36,037 nucleotides of DNA, from assembly GCA_014324045.1 (NCBI GenBank), contig JACOMY010000032.1, positions 1 through 36,037 of the forward strand. The letters are read 5' to 3'. Every line of letters begins with the position of its first letter. The stretch's first letter is position 1. This DNA comes from Rhodospirillales bacterium (GTDB lineage: Bacteria; Pseudomonadota; Alphaproteobacteria; Kiloniellales; JACOMY01). The notes beneath the pieces are model-generated. The model searched no databases. It had not been told where the DNA came from and saw only the letters and a list, made by a program, of their open reading frames with translations. This document shows positions 25,174 to 33,119 of the stretch, in pieces. The position numbers were made by a program, and so were the translations under genes.

Positions 25174-26505
25174 CTATTGCCCAGGGGGGCTTTTCTTCGC
25201 TTCCTGCAAGAAGGTGCTCAGTCCCAGGGCCAGCAGCAGAAAGACCGGCAGCACGGAGAGCGCGTTCTGGAAGGCCTCGGCGCTGTAGAGGCGCACGCCG
25301 CCGATGCCTTCGCCCTCCCAACCGAGATCCAGGAGCCAGCCGATCAGCGGCTGAAAAATTGCGCCGGCTGCCGTGGTGGCAGCGTTGACGAAGCCGAAGG
25401 TTGCACCGAGTTCGCCGGGCGGAGTCTGCGTGCGCACCAGGGCGAAGGCAACCGACATGCAACCGCAGGAGGCTCCGGCCAGCGGAAAGAGCGTCAGGAG
25501 CAGCGGACCGGGCAGCGCCGGCAGGTGGATCAGTGCGGTCAGTGCAATAAGGGCGGTGAGGCAGCCGCCCCCGATCACTGCCTTGGGCCGGCCCAGGCGG
25601 TCCGAGAGCCAGCCGGCCAGCGGCGATCCCAAAGCCCAGCCCAGCAACAGAAGGGAGGTCACCGCACCGGCCTCCGGCCGGTCGTAACCCTTGGTCTGCA
25701 TCAACCAGGCCACCCCCCAGAAGCCGGCGAAAGACAGCATGGGTGCGCTCATGGCCGAGCACAGGATCGCTGTCACCACGTTCTGGCGCCGACTGAGAAC
25801 GCGCCCCAGACTGAGCCAGAGACTAAGCCAGAGACTGAGCGAGAAACCGGGCGCACCCTGGCTTAATCCCTTGGGCGGGCCCTTGGAGGGGTGCGTGCCG
25901 GGCGGAAAGTCGCGCACGATCAGCCAAAGCGCCGCCGCCAGCAACAACCCGAAAAGGCCGGAGCCGGCCAGCGCTTGGCGCCAGCCGATCTCCTCCACCA
26001 GCGCAGCCAGCGGCGCCTGGGCCAGGAAGCCGCCGATCATGCCGGCCATCATCTGTAGCCCGGTCACTTGGGCGAAGCGCTCCGCCGGCAGCCAGCGCGC
26101 CGCCAAGGTAAGCGCGCAGACGAAGCCGAAGCCGGCACCGAAGCCGACAAGGGCGCGCGCCATATGGGCGGTGCCGCTGTCGCCGGACCAGGCGAAGAGC
26201 AAGGTGGCGCCGGCGCAAATCAGGGCGCCGAACAGCAGCAGGCGCCGCGGTCCGAAGCGGTCGGTCATCAGCCCGACCGGGATCTGGAGGCTGGCGTAGG
26301 TGTAGAAGTAGAGGGCAGAGAGGTTGCCGACCGCGGCACCGGTCAGATCGAATTCCGCCATCAAGCGGTCGTGCATCACGCTGGGCGCGACACGCTGGAA
26401 GAAGCCGTAGAGGAAAAAGCAGGCCGGCAGGCCCCAGATCGCCCAAGGCAGCCAGACCGGAAGCGGCTTCCCTTGGCTGCGGTCGTGGAAGGTGTCTTCT
26501 TGCAT
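25174..26505 (-). CDS. Major facilitator superfamily transporter
   Basis: The 443-residue inner-membrane protein has about twelve helices in two halves. The N-terminal WAIWGLPACFFLYGFFQRVA and the loop 2-3 motif GLMTDRFGPRRLLLFGALI (the MFS A-motif) are clear, and its repeat in the second half is GWLSDRLGRPKAVIGGG. It resembles MFS permeases for organic anions or sugar phosphates. The substrate is unknown. The long central loop contains PSKGPPKGLSQGAPGF followed by the odd LSLWLSLWLSLG run, made by a 12-bp tandem repeat. The ATG at 26505 is the best start for the first helix, but its ribosome site is weak. It lies upstream of pyk and diverges from the DMT gene. Confidence 0.9.
   Translation of the reverse strand: MQEDTFHDRSQGKPLPVWLPWAIWGLPACFFLYGFFQRVAPSVMHDRLMAEFDLTGAAVGNLSALYFYTYASLQIPVGLMTDRFGPRRLLLFGALICAGATLLFAWSGDSGTAHMARALVGFGAGFGFVCALTLAARWLPAERFAQVTGLQMMAGMIGGFLAQAPLAALVEEIGWRQALAGSGLFGLLLAAALWLIVRDFPPGTHPSKGPPKGLSQGAPGFSLSLWLSLWLSLGRVLSRRQNVVTAILCSAMSAPMLSFAGFWGVAWLMQTKGYDRPEAGAVTSLLLLGWALGSPLAGWLSDRLGRPKAVIGGGCLTALIALTALIHLPALPGPLLLTLFPLAGASCGCMSVAFALVRTQTPPGELGATFGFVNAATTAAGAIFQPLIGWLLDLGWEGEGIGGVRLYSAEAFQNALSVLPVFLLLALGLSTFLQEAKKSPPGQ
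25807..25842 (-). repeat. 12-bp tandem repeat inside the MFS gene
   Basis: Three near-identical 12-nt units (plus-strand form close to GAGACTGAGCCA) encode successive LSLW blocks in the central cytoplasmic loop of the transporter. The unit keeps the frame. Confidence 0.75.
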
Positions 26506-26573
26506 GCTATTCGAGAGAGGCGATTGCCGAAGCAGCGGGTCAAGTCTTCATTTCGCGGGACAGCCCTGCCGGC

Positions 26574-26620
26574 GGGATCTTGCCAGCGGGATCGGGATCT
26601 TGCCAGCGGGATCGGGACCT
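26574..26620. repeat. 20-bp tandem repeat between the MFS and DMT genes
   Basis: GGGATCTTGCCAGCGGGATC occurs at 26574-26593 and 26594-26613 without change, and a third partial copy (GGGACCT) begins at 26614. A diverged copy may precede at about 26556-26573. It lies in the divergent promoter region of two transporters. Confidence 0.85.
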
Positions 26621-26683
26621 TGTAGGGCGGGGTCTTTTGCCGCTTCGTCGGGAATCTCTCTTCGCTGGCAGATAGGGGAGAGC

Positions 26684-27607
26684 TTGATTTTGGCAGAGGT
26701 CCCGATCGAGCCTCCGGGACATGGCGGTGCGCGTGCCGTGCAAGGGGCTGTGCTGATCTTGACCGCCGGAGCCTGCTGGTCGCTGGCCGGGCTCTTCGTG
26801 CGGGCGATGGAGGCAGCGGAGGCCTGGCAAATCCTTGTCTACCGATCGGCTGCCACCTTGGTCTTCGTCGCAATTGCCCTGGCCTTTCGCAATGGCGGGT
26901 CACCTTGGCCGGCCGTCAGGGCGTTAGGCTGGAAGGGGCCGCTGGCCGGTGCGCTGCTGGCCTATGCCATGCTTTCCTTCATCGTGGCGCTGACCCTGAC
27001 CACGGTCTTCAACGCGGTCATGACGATCTCCATCTCGCCACTGCTGGCCGCCGCCCTGGGGCGGCTGGTCCTGGGAGAGGCGGTTCGCAGGATCACCTTG
27101 GTGGCCATGCTGTTGGCTTTGACCGGCGTCGCCATCATGGTCCGGGGCAGTATCGTTGTCGGCGATCTGGCCGGAACCTTGCTGTGCCTGACCGCGGCCG
27201 CGGCCTTCGCCGTCTTCACCGTCACCCTGCGCGCCGCCAAGGTGCGCGATACCCTTCCGGCCGTCGGCTGGGCGGGGCTCTTCGGCCTGATCGCCGCCTT
27301 GACCGTGGTCCTGGGCGAGGGGCGCTCGCCACTGGTGTCGTTGCACGATATGGCCCTGGCTGCGGCCATGGGATCGGTGCAGATCGGCCTCGGCATGCTC
27401 CTTTTCACCGCCGGCGCCAAGCGGGTGACCGCTGCGGAGGCGACCTTACTGGCCTTGAGCGAGGTCGTCCTGGCGCCGATCTGGGTCTGGATCGGCTACG
27501 GCGAGGTTCCGGACGCTACCACCTTCTTCGGCGGATCCATTCTGCTCGGCGCCATGGTTCTGCAGGCGGCCTCGGGGCTTAGACGGCGGCCGGCCGTGGC
27601 GCTGTAG
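26684..27607 (+). CDS. EamA/DMT-superfamily membrane transporter
   Basis: This protein of about 307 residues has ten predicted membrane helices in two EamA halves. The first helix is VLILTAGACWSLAGLFVRAM and the first half ends near LGRLVLGEAVRRITLVAMLL. The second half runs from LAGTLLCLTAAAAFAVFTVT to a C-terminal ATLLALSEVVLAPIWVWIGY followed by a last helix. The pattern fits inner-membrane exporters of amino acids or other metabolites; the substrate is unknown. The start is uncertain. A TTG at 26684 follows AGGGGAG at good spacing and I prefer it. A GTG at 26492 would read through the 20-bp repeats and is unlikely. It is a different subfamily member from the DMT gene at 2727. Confidence 0.87.
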   Translation: MILAEVPIEPPGHGGARAVQGAVLILTAGACWSLAGLFVRAMEAAEAWQILVYRSAATLVFVAIALAFRNGGSPWPAVRALGWKGPLAGALLAYAMLSFIVALTLTTVFNAVMTISISPLLAAALGRLVLGEAVRRITLVAMLLALTGVAIMVRGSIVVGDLAGTLLCLTAAAAFAVFTVTLRAAKVRDTLPAVGWAGLFGLIAALTVVLGEGRSPLVSLHDMALAAAMGSVQIGLGMLLFTAGAKRVTAAEATLLALSEVVLAPIWVWIGYGEVPDATTFFGGSILLGAMVLQAASGLRRRPAVAL

Positions 27608-28231
27608 AGCAGGATTGCGAGCGATGCGCAGCCGGCCGATGGGGTAGGCGGCCGCATCGCACCGCTGGAAGCCGGGTTTTGCCAATGCCAGCGCTGGCGA
27701 TTCTACCGGACCGATCCATATAGCGCCTGGACGGCGGGAAACGGTGGCGAAGAGATCCCGCTTGCCCGCCGTCCGGCGTGCCCGTGAAAGCGGCAGCGGT
27801 TGACACGGCGATGGGACAGGGTGCCGGCGCCGGCTTCGACCGGTGCTAGAGACTATCGGGGATTCTGTGCTTTGTCGTGGCTGCTTCAAGATAAGGATTC
27901 CCCCTGTATGAGCATCGGCAAACGAGCATCGATAAGGATCTTTCGGACCGATCGATGGAAGACCGTGCGCCGTGCGATCTGTCCGGCAAGCACGGCATTC
28001 TGCCGTTTCCGATAACGACGGCAAAACCGCGATCCGCTTCTCCCGGCCGATTCGCCGATCTCCATGTTTGCCGCTTCCCATGGGGGCGCCCTACAAGAGA
28101 AGGGCTTGCAGGGCACTTTAGGTCAGTCTATGAAAGTCTGCGCTTCCGAACCTATCCGGCAAGCACGGCTCTGGTCAGGCCGGTCGGTCGCTTGGGGATG
28201 CGAGCCTTCGCCGTGCTTTTTTCAGGTATGG
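27608..28231. other. Gene-free interval with inverted repeats between DMT transporter and tRNA-Cys
   Basis: No credible gene is seen in this 624-nt stretch. Directly after the DMT stop, GCGATGCG (27621-27628) and CGCATCGC (27653-27660) pair perfectly; with no T run this is at best a weak terminator. GGACGGCGGG (27729-27738) and CCCGCCGTCC (27765-27774) form a second 10-bp inverted repeat. A 15-nt direct repeat, TCCGGCAAGCACGGC, occurs at 27982-27996 and 28155-28169. The tRNA promoter should lie just before 28232; only a short T run (28217-28222) is notable there. Confidence 0.55.
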
Positions 28232-28305
28232 GGCCCGGTGGCAGAGTGGTTATGCAGAGGACTGCAAATCCTTGTACGTCGGTTCGATTCCGGCCCGGGC
28301 CTCCA
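28232..28305 (+). tRNA. tRNA-Cys (anticodon GCA)
   Basis: The 74-nt cloverleaf includes the encoded CCA end. The acceptor stem GGCCCGG pairs fully with CCGGGCC, the discriminator base is T, and CCA follows at 28303-28305. The anticodon loop CTGCAAA sits on an AGGA/TCCT stem and reads GCA, for Cys UGC/UGU. The T arm GTCGG-TTCGATT-CCGGC is standard. A U discriminator with a GCA anticodon is characteristic of bacterial tRNA-Cys. Nothing tRNA-like flanks it, so it is a single tRNA gene. Confidence 0.97.
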
Positions 28306-28599
28306 GTAAGTCCCTTCGAGGAAGCTGAAACAGCGGACAGAATGCCCGATTGCCCGGCTGGAAAGCTTGACATTCGGCGCCAGGCAAAGACGACGGCAAT
28401 CGCCTAAGACCGTGTCTAGGTTCTGCGGCTAGGTTATGTCACCGGCAACGCCGATGCGCACGCTCTTGCGTTGCATACTGCAGGCGAAGGCACCTTTGCC
28501 AACACCGCCTCATTCTTGTCTGGGCCGCAGCAACTCCAGCTTCGGCCGATCTGGCGGCCGCCCTTCATCGCCGAAGTTGACGTCGGGGACCGTTGCCTC
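28306..28599. other. Gene-free interval between tRNA-Cys and the hslO remnant
   Basis: No complete gene is seen. On the minus strand the frame of the hslO C-terminal fragment stays open for about 27 codons past its stop (28600), reading VPDVNFGDEGRPPDRPKLEL. This may be leftover coding sequence from hslO or a former neighbour, but I do not recognise it. No attachment site or integrase accompanies the tRNA. Confidence 0.4.
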
Positions 28600-28930
28600 T
28601 CAGGCTGGCGGCGGCGCGGCGCAGGCCCTCCACTGTTTCCCCTCCACCGTTTCCGGCCGGAAATCGTAGCTGTGGCTGCAAAACTGACAGACCGCCTGCA
28701 CGCACCCGTCAGGTCATATCGGCAAGGTCGCGTGCCCCAAGGAGGAGAGCCCGCCGGACAGCAGCAGGAGCTCGGACAAGAGCCCGGCCACAGGCATCGG
28801 GTAGTCGTGCCCTGGCAGGATGCCGCGCAGCCCGGGGCCGAGCCGCAACGATGCGCCTGCGCACGCCGGCCGATTCGACGACGAAGGGCAGAGCGCTATC
28901 CTCACCGCTGGATCTGACGGCTTCCGGCAT
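28600..28930 (-). pseudogene. hslO: Decayed, internally deleted Hsp33 chaperonin gene
   Basis: Hsp33 is a cytosolic chaperone switched on by oxidation of four zinc-bound cysteines. Three pieces of it are readable on the minus strand in changing frames. From the ATG at 28930 comes an N-terminal strand SGEDSALPFVVESAGVR. After a one-base shift comes LGPGLRGILPGHDYPMPVAG with LLSELLLLSGGL, the conserved HDYPxPV block. Then, after a large internal deletion and another one-base shift, RDLADMT joins DGCVQAVCQFCSHSYDFRPE, the C-terminal CxxC half of the zinc site (codons at 28678-28689). About two thirds of the protein, including the first CxC, is absent. Placement right after argD-argF is where hslO stands in many alphaproteobacteria. 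The remnant cannot make a working chaperone. Confidence 0.82.
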
Positions 28931-29048
28931 TTGGGCCCTTTCTGGAAAAACAGCCAGGAAAGCAGACCGCGACTAGCCGCCGGCGACCGATCGCGAGGAT
29001 CCCTTCTCCATTGTCGACGTCACCGAGTGTGGCGGTCTGTATCTGCTT

Positions 29049-29969
29049 TCAGCAACGCAGGCACCAGGTCAGGATGCCCTTTTGCGCATGCAGTCGATTC
29101 TCGGCTTCGTCCCAGACGGCCGACTGCGGGCCGTCTATGACCTCGGCAGTGACCTCCTTGCCGCGATAGGCGGGGAGGCAGTGGAGGAAGATCGCATCCG
29201 GCGAGGCTTTGGCCATGGTGTCGGCGTTCACCTGATAGGGTGAGAGCAAGCGTCGCCGGTGTTCGCTGTCGCCGACGTCGTCGCCCATGGAGATCCAGGT
29301 GTCGGTGACCACGCAGTGGGCGCCGGACACGGCCTCGTCGACCGCAGCGGTCACATGCACGGCGCCGCCTTCGTCCTGGGCCCACTTCAAGAGCTTCTTG
29401 CCGGGTTCCAATCCCTTCGGGCAGGTGAGCCAAAGTTCGAAGCCGAAGCGGACCGCGGCATGCACCCAGGTCGCGGCCATGTTGTTGCCGTCGCCCACCC
29501 AGGTGACGCGCTTTCCGGCGATAGGGCCGCGGCGCTCTTCGAAGGTCATGAGATCGGCCATCATCTGGCAAGGATGGGTGCGGTCGGTCAAGCCGTTGAT
29601 CACCGGCACGCTGGCATAGTCCGCCAGTTCCAGCAGCTTCTCCACCAGGGTGGTGCGAATCATGATGCCGTCGACATAGCGCGAGAGCACGCGCGCGGTG
29701 TCGGCGATGGTCTCGCCGCGGCCCAACTGCGTTCCCGAGGGCTCCAGCACGATGGCTTGCCCACCCAGTTGATGGATTCCTGCCTCGAAGGAGACCCGGG
29801 TCCGGGTCGAGGGCTTCTCGAAGACCAAGGCGATGGACTTGCCGGCCAGGGGTTTCTCGATGCCGTCCGGGGCTTCGCCGCGCTTGTAGGCCAGGCCGCG
29901 ATCGAGAATGTCCCGCAAGTCCTCGGTGCTTAGATCCTTGATGTCCAGAAAATGTCTGGGAATGTTCAT
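29049..29969 (-). CDS. argF: Ornithine carbamoyltransferase
   Basis: ArgF joins carbamoyl phosphate and ornithine to citrulline in arginine synthesis; it is a cytosolic trimer. The 306-residue product is of normal length. The carbamoyl-phosphate site STRTR is at residues 54-58 ([14 protein letters not shown]). [11 protein letters not shown] marks the second phosphate/carbamoyl site, WVGDGNNMA the ornithine domain start, and [11 protein letters not shown] the catalytic Cys loop. The ATG at 29969 overlaps the argD stop (ATGA), so argD-argF form a coupled pair. Longer open frames into argD are spurious. The usual third gene, hslO, survives only as a remnant downstream. Confidence 0.97.
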   Translation of the reverse strand: MNIPRHFLDIKDLSTEDLRDILDRGLAYKRGEAPDGIEKPLAGKSIALVFEKPSTRTRVSFEAGIHQLGGQAIVLEPSGTQLGRGETIADTARVLSRYVDGIMIRTTLVEKLLELADYASVPVINGLTDRTHPCQMMADLMTFEERRGPIAGKRVTWVGDGNNMAATWVHAAVRFGFELWLTCPKGLEPGKKLLKWAQDEGGAVHVTAAVDEAVSGAHCVVTDTWISMGDDVGDSEHRRRLLSPYQVNADTMAKASPDAIFLHCLPAYRGKEVTAEVIDGPQSAVWDEAENRLHAQKGILTWCLRC

Positions 29970-31165
29970 GGCGTCACCCATGCTGCTTGCGTATCGGTGC
30001 CGATAGCATCGGCGACGCGGTCGAGGATGTCCGCTGCCTGGTCGATCTCCGCCTCGGAGACGACCAGCGGCGGAACGATGCGCAAGACGTTTTCTGCCGC
30101 TGGGACCGTCAGCAGCCCGGACTGGCGCAGTGCCTCCAGCAGTTTGCCTGCCGGAGGATGACACTGGATACCGCGCAAAAGACCGGCGCCGCGTGCCTGG
30201 GCGTAGACCTTGGGGTGCTTGGCAACCAGCCTCTCCAGGCGGCTGCCTAGCTGGCGGCCCCGGGCCTCGACCCGCTCCAGGAAGCCATCTGCTAGAACCT
30301 CGTCGAGGACGGCGTTACCGACCGCCGCCGCCAGGGGATTGCCGCCGTAGGTCGATCCGTGCGTTCCGGCGGTCATGCCCTGTGCCGCCTTGGCCGTGGC
30401 CAGGCAGGCGCCCAGCGGGAAGCCGCTGCCGATGCCTTTGGCGGTGGCAAGCACGTCGGGTTCGATCCCCGCCCACTGGTGAGCGAAGAGCTTGCCGCTG
30501 CGTCCCATACCGCACTGGACCTCGTCCAGGAACAGCAGCAGGCCAAACTCGTCGCAGGTCTCGCGTAGGGCCCGCATGAAATCGAGATCGGCCGCGCGGA
30601 TGCCGCCCTCTCCTTGAATTGGCTCCATCAGGATGGCAGCGGTCTCGTCGGTGACGGCGGCGCGCAGTTCGTTCAGGTTGCCGAAGGCAACGCGGTCGAA
30701 GCCTGGCACCTCCGGCGCGAAGCCTGCCAGGTACTTGGGATTGCCGGCGGCGGCCAGGGCGGTGAGGGTGCGGCCGTGGAAGGCGCCCTCACAGGTGACG
30801 ATGCGCCAGCGCTGCGGCTGACCGGTCTCGTCGTGGTACTTGCGCACCAGCTTGATGCCGCACTCGACCGCCTCGACGCCGGAGTTGGTGAAGAAGATCC
30901 GGTCGGCGAAGGAATTGGCGCAGAGCCGCTCGGCCAGGCGCTCGGACTGTGGGATACGGTAGAGGTTGGAGACATGCCACAGCTTGCGCCCCTGCTCTTC
31001 TAAGGCGGCGACGATCTTGGGATGGCAGTGGCCCAGCGCGTTGACGGCGATCCCCGACGCAAAATCCAGGTATCGTCGCCCGTCCTCGGCAAAGAGCCAG
31101 CAGCCCTCTCCCCGCTCGAAGGCGATGTCGATCCGGTTATACGTCGGCATCAAGGCGCCGGTCAT
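29966..31165 (-). CDS. argD: Acetylornithine aminotransferase
   Basis: ArgD is a PLP enzyme that makes N-acetylornithine from N-acetylglutamate semialdehyde and often also serves lysine synthesis. The 399-residue protein has [18 protein letters not shown] near the N-terminus, [19 protein letters not shown] (PLP phosphate loop), and [15 protein letters not shown]. The cofactor aspartate is in [20 protein letters not shown], the Schiff-base lysine in [15 protein letters not shown], and [13 protein letters not shown] follows. The start ATG at 31165 follows GGAAAGGACA; the first residues, [20 protein letters not shown], are family-typical. A longer frame to 31258 is rejected. It is the first gene of the argD-argF unit, with a 197-nt gap to the permease gene upstream. 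Confidence 0.97.
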   Translation of the reverse strand: MTGALMPTYNRIDIAFERGEGCWLFAEDGRRYLDFASGIAVNALGHCHPKIVAALEEQGRKLWHVSNLYRIPQSERLAERLCANSFADRIFFTNSGVEAVECGIKLVRKYHDETGQPQRWRIVTCEGAFHGRTLTALAAAGNPKYLAGFAPEVPGFDRVAFGNLNELRAAVTDETAAILMEPIQGEGGIRAADLDFMRALRETCDEFGLLLFLDEVQCGMGRSGKLFAHQWAGIEPDVLATAKGIGSGFPLGACLATAKAAQGMTAGTHGSTYGGNPLAAAVGNAVLDEVLADGFLERVEARGRQLGSRLERLVAKHPKVYAQARGAGLLRGIQCHPPAGKLLEALRQSGLLTVPAAENVLRIVPPLVVSEAEIDQAADILDRVADAIGTDTQAAWVTP

Positions 31166-31295
31166 CGTGCTGTCCTTTCCATGACTTGGTCCATGACTTA
31201 ATCCCGTAACTGGGCATCCCCCCAAAAGGGAGCGGCCGGCTGCTGCCGGCCTTCCCAAGGAGACCTTACACTAAAGCCGGGGGGCGTCATGCTGT

Positions 31296-31339
31296 CAACG
31301 GCCCGAAGGGCAGCGGCCCCAACGGCCCGAAGGGCAGCG
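31296..31339. repeat. 20-bp direct repeat at 24-bp spacing upstream of argD
   Basis: CAACGGCCCGAAGGGCAGCG occurs at 31296-31315 and again at 31320-31339. Each copy contains a small GCCCGAAGGGC palindrome, so each can form a hairpin. They lie between the end of the permease gene and argD and could act in 3'-end formation or regulation, but no T run follows. Confidence 0.85.
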
Positions 31340-31362
31340 ACACCATGTGCCTGAAGCGCCGT

Positions 31363-32187
31363 TCAGTCCTTAAGATGCCAGCCGCGCAGGACCAATCGCC
31401 AGCCGGCCAAGACCAGCAAGCCGTCGAGCAGCAGAAGGTAGAATGCGCCGAAGACGAGGTTGCTGTCGGCGTAGCCCAGGAGACCGGAGCGAACCCCGTC
31501 GATGGCGTAGAAGACCGGGTTGATCTCCAGAAACCAACGCCCGATCGGCGGCAAGTCGGCGGTAACGAAGAAGGTGCCTGAGAGAAACACCAGAGGAAGG
31601 ACCAGGAAGCTCTCGGCCAGGGCATACTGCTCCCACTTGGCCGCCCAGAGACCGACCAGCAGTCCCAACGCGGCAAAGAACAGCAGGCCCAGCGCCAGGA
31701 AAAGAAGGGAAAGGCCCGGATCGACCAGTGGCCAGCTGACGAAAACCAGCATGCCGGCCGTCACCGCCGCGCCGGTCGCTAAACCCGCGGTGACGGCCCC
31801 GGCGAGCCAAGCGGCGAGCAGCTCTATCGGAGTGAGCGGGGAGGCGATTAAGTCCCGCACGATCCCCTCCAGCTTGTCGTAGAGGAGATTGGCCGAGAGG
31901 GACATGAAGGCCGCTTGGAAGGAGGTGAAGACGACGATTCCGGCAGCCAGAAACACCTTGACCTCGACATTCGGCCAGACCCGTAGGTCCTCCATGTCGC
32001 GCGCGACCAGAAAGGCCGATAGAAGCAGCAAAGCGGCGGTTAACGGCCCGGCCAGCGAGGTAATCCATTGGTTTAGATGGCGCGCCACCGCACGACGGTA
32101 GAGTGTTGCCGTCCCGCGCCAGTTGATGGCCCCGAAGCGGCGAACCTGCAGCGGAGCGGCGGTCTCAGGCCTTAAGATGCCAGCCAC
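31363..32187 (-). CDS. ABC-2 type transporter permease (second of a tandem pair)
   Basis: The protein of about 274 residues has six predicted membrane helices (ITSLAGPLTAALLLLSAFLV, then VFLAAGIVVFTSFQAAFMSL and others). It carries the ABC-2 permease pattern, including NLLYDKLEGIVRDLIASPLT-type and PLVFLSGTFFVTADLPPIGR segments and the final NPVFYAIDGVRSGLLGYAD. Such permeases export lipids, polysaccharides or drugs with a separate ATPase. The start is a GTG at 32187 that lies inside the 3' end of the upstream permease gene, a 23-nt overlap. The two genes end almost identically (LVLRGWHLK), which shows they arose by duplication. No ATP-binding subunit is present in the window. Confidence 0.88.
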   Translation of the reverse strand: MAGILRPETAAPLQVRRFGAINWRGTATLYRRAVARHLNQWITSLAGPLTAALLLLSAFLVARDMEDLRVWPNVEVKVFLAAGIVVFTSFQAAFMSLSANLLYDKLEGIVRDLIASPLTPIELLAAWLAGAVTAGLATGAAVTAGMLVFVSWPLVDPGLSLLFLALGLLFFAALGLLVGLWAAKWEQYALAESFLVLPLVFLSGTFFVTADLPPIGRWFLEINPVFYAIDGVRSGLLGYADSNLVFGAFYLLLLDGLLVLAGWRLVLRGWHLKD

Positions 32188-33007
32188 GCAGCACCAACCG
32201 GTGCGCCAGTATCACCAGCGCCAGGTTCAGGGCGAGCAGATAGACCGCGCCCACCAGCAGGTCGCCGTCGGCGCGGCCCAGGAAGCCATAGCGCACCCCG
32301 TCGATCATGTAGAAGAAGGGGTTGAAGGCAGCCACGCTCTGCCAAACTGGCGGCAGCCGTTCCAGGGAGTAAAAGGTGCCGGAGAGGAAAGACAAAGGTA
32401 TTATCACGAAGTTGGTGAAGGCAGAGATGTGCTCGAACTTCTCCGACCAGATCCCGGCCAGCAGTCCCAGCATCGCCAGGGTCAGGCTGGCATTGATCGC
32501 AGAGAAGAGGATCACGGCCGGTTCGGCGAAAGGCAGCGGCACAAAGAAGGTCATGGCGACCGTCACGCAGAGACCGACCAGCAGCCCGCGCGTGACGCCG
32601 GCTGCTGCGAATCCGGCGACCAACTCCCAGGACGAGAGTGGCGGCATCAGCACGTCGACAATGTTGCCCTGGATCTTAGCAAGCAAGATGGAAGACGAGG
32701 TGTTGGCGAAAGCGTTCTGGATCAGCGCCATCGCCACCAGGCCCGGTGCCAGGAACTCATCGTAGGGCAGGCCGTCGCCGATGTCGCGATGCGACAGTGC
32801 CAGTGTGAAGATGGCCAGGAACAGCAAGGTTGCGACCACCGGCGCCATAACAGTCTGGGTATAGATGTTGGCGAAGCGCATAATCTCTTTATGGTAGAGC
32901 GTCCATAGCCCGCGAACGTTCACCAGGCCGACGCGGCGGGGTGCCAAGCTGCGCGGCGGCGCCCGGGTGAAGCTGGAGGCCTCTCTGCTGCTGTCCTCGC
33001 TTGACAT
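32165..33007 (-). CDS. ABC-2 type transporter permease (first of a tandem pair)
   Basis: The 280-residue inner-membrane protein has six helices. It has the family start VNVRGLWTLYHKEIMRFANI, then TVMAPVVATLLFLAIFTLAL and the conserved SSSILLAKIQGNIVDVLMPP cytoplasmic loop. FVIIPLSFLSGTFYSLERLP and NPFFYMIDGVRYGFLGRADG follow before the C-terminal helix ending LVLRGWHLKA. It resembles YadH/NodJ-like exporters. The ATG at 33007 gives a polar 35-residue lead-in. It lacks a good ribosome site, so a GTG nearer the VNVRGLW segment is possible. It diverges from recX and overlaps the second permease gene. A cognate ATPase must be encoded elsewhere. Confidence 0.9.
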   Translation of the reverse strand: MSSEDSSREASSFTRAPPRSLAPRRVGLVNVRGLWTLYHKEIMRFANIYTQTVMAPVVATLLFLAIFTLALSHRDIGDGLPYDEFLAPGLVAMALIQNAFANTSSSILLAKIQGNIVDVLMPPLSSWELVAGFAAAGVTRGLLVGLCVTVAMTFFVPLPFAEPAVILFSAINASLTLAMLGLLAGIWSEKFEHISAFTNFVIIPLSFLSGTFYSLERLPPVWQSVAAFNPFFYMIDGVRYGFLGRADGDLLVGAVYLLALNLALVILAHRLVLRGWHLKA

Positions 33008-33062
33008 GGGGAGGAAATCTAGGCGGCAGCCATACGGTCTGCAAGACACGCGCCGGCATTGC

Positions 33063-33068
33063 TATTAT
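33063..33068 (+). promoter_or_regulatory. Candidate -10 box for recX
   Basis: TATTAT lies 7 nt before an ATG (33076) and 52 nt before the recX GTG, in the divergent space between the permease and recX. The matching -35 region (TGCAAG near 33040) is poor. If used, transcription would begin close to the ATG of a 15-codon reading frame. Confidence 0.3.
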
Positions 33069-33119
33069 GCGGTCTATGGAAAAAGCAGCCTCCAGCTGCG
33101 CTTCGGAGCGGCAGCCGTC

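Noticed and set aside
28152..28373. Minus-strand peptide containing GGPGRNRTDVQGFAV
   Set aside because: This is the translation of the tRNA-Cys complement, a common false protein.
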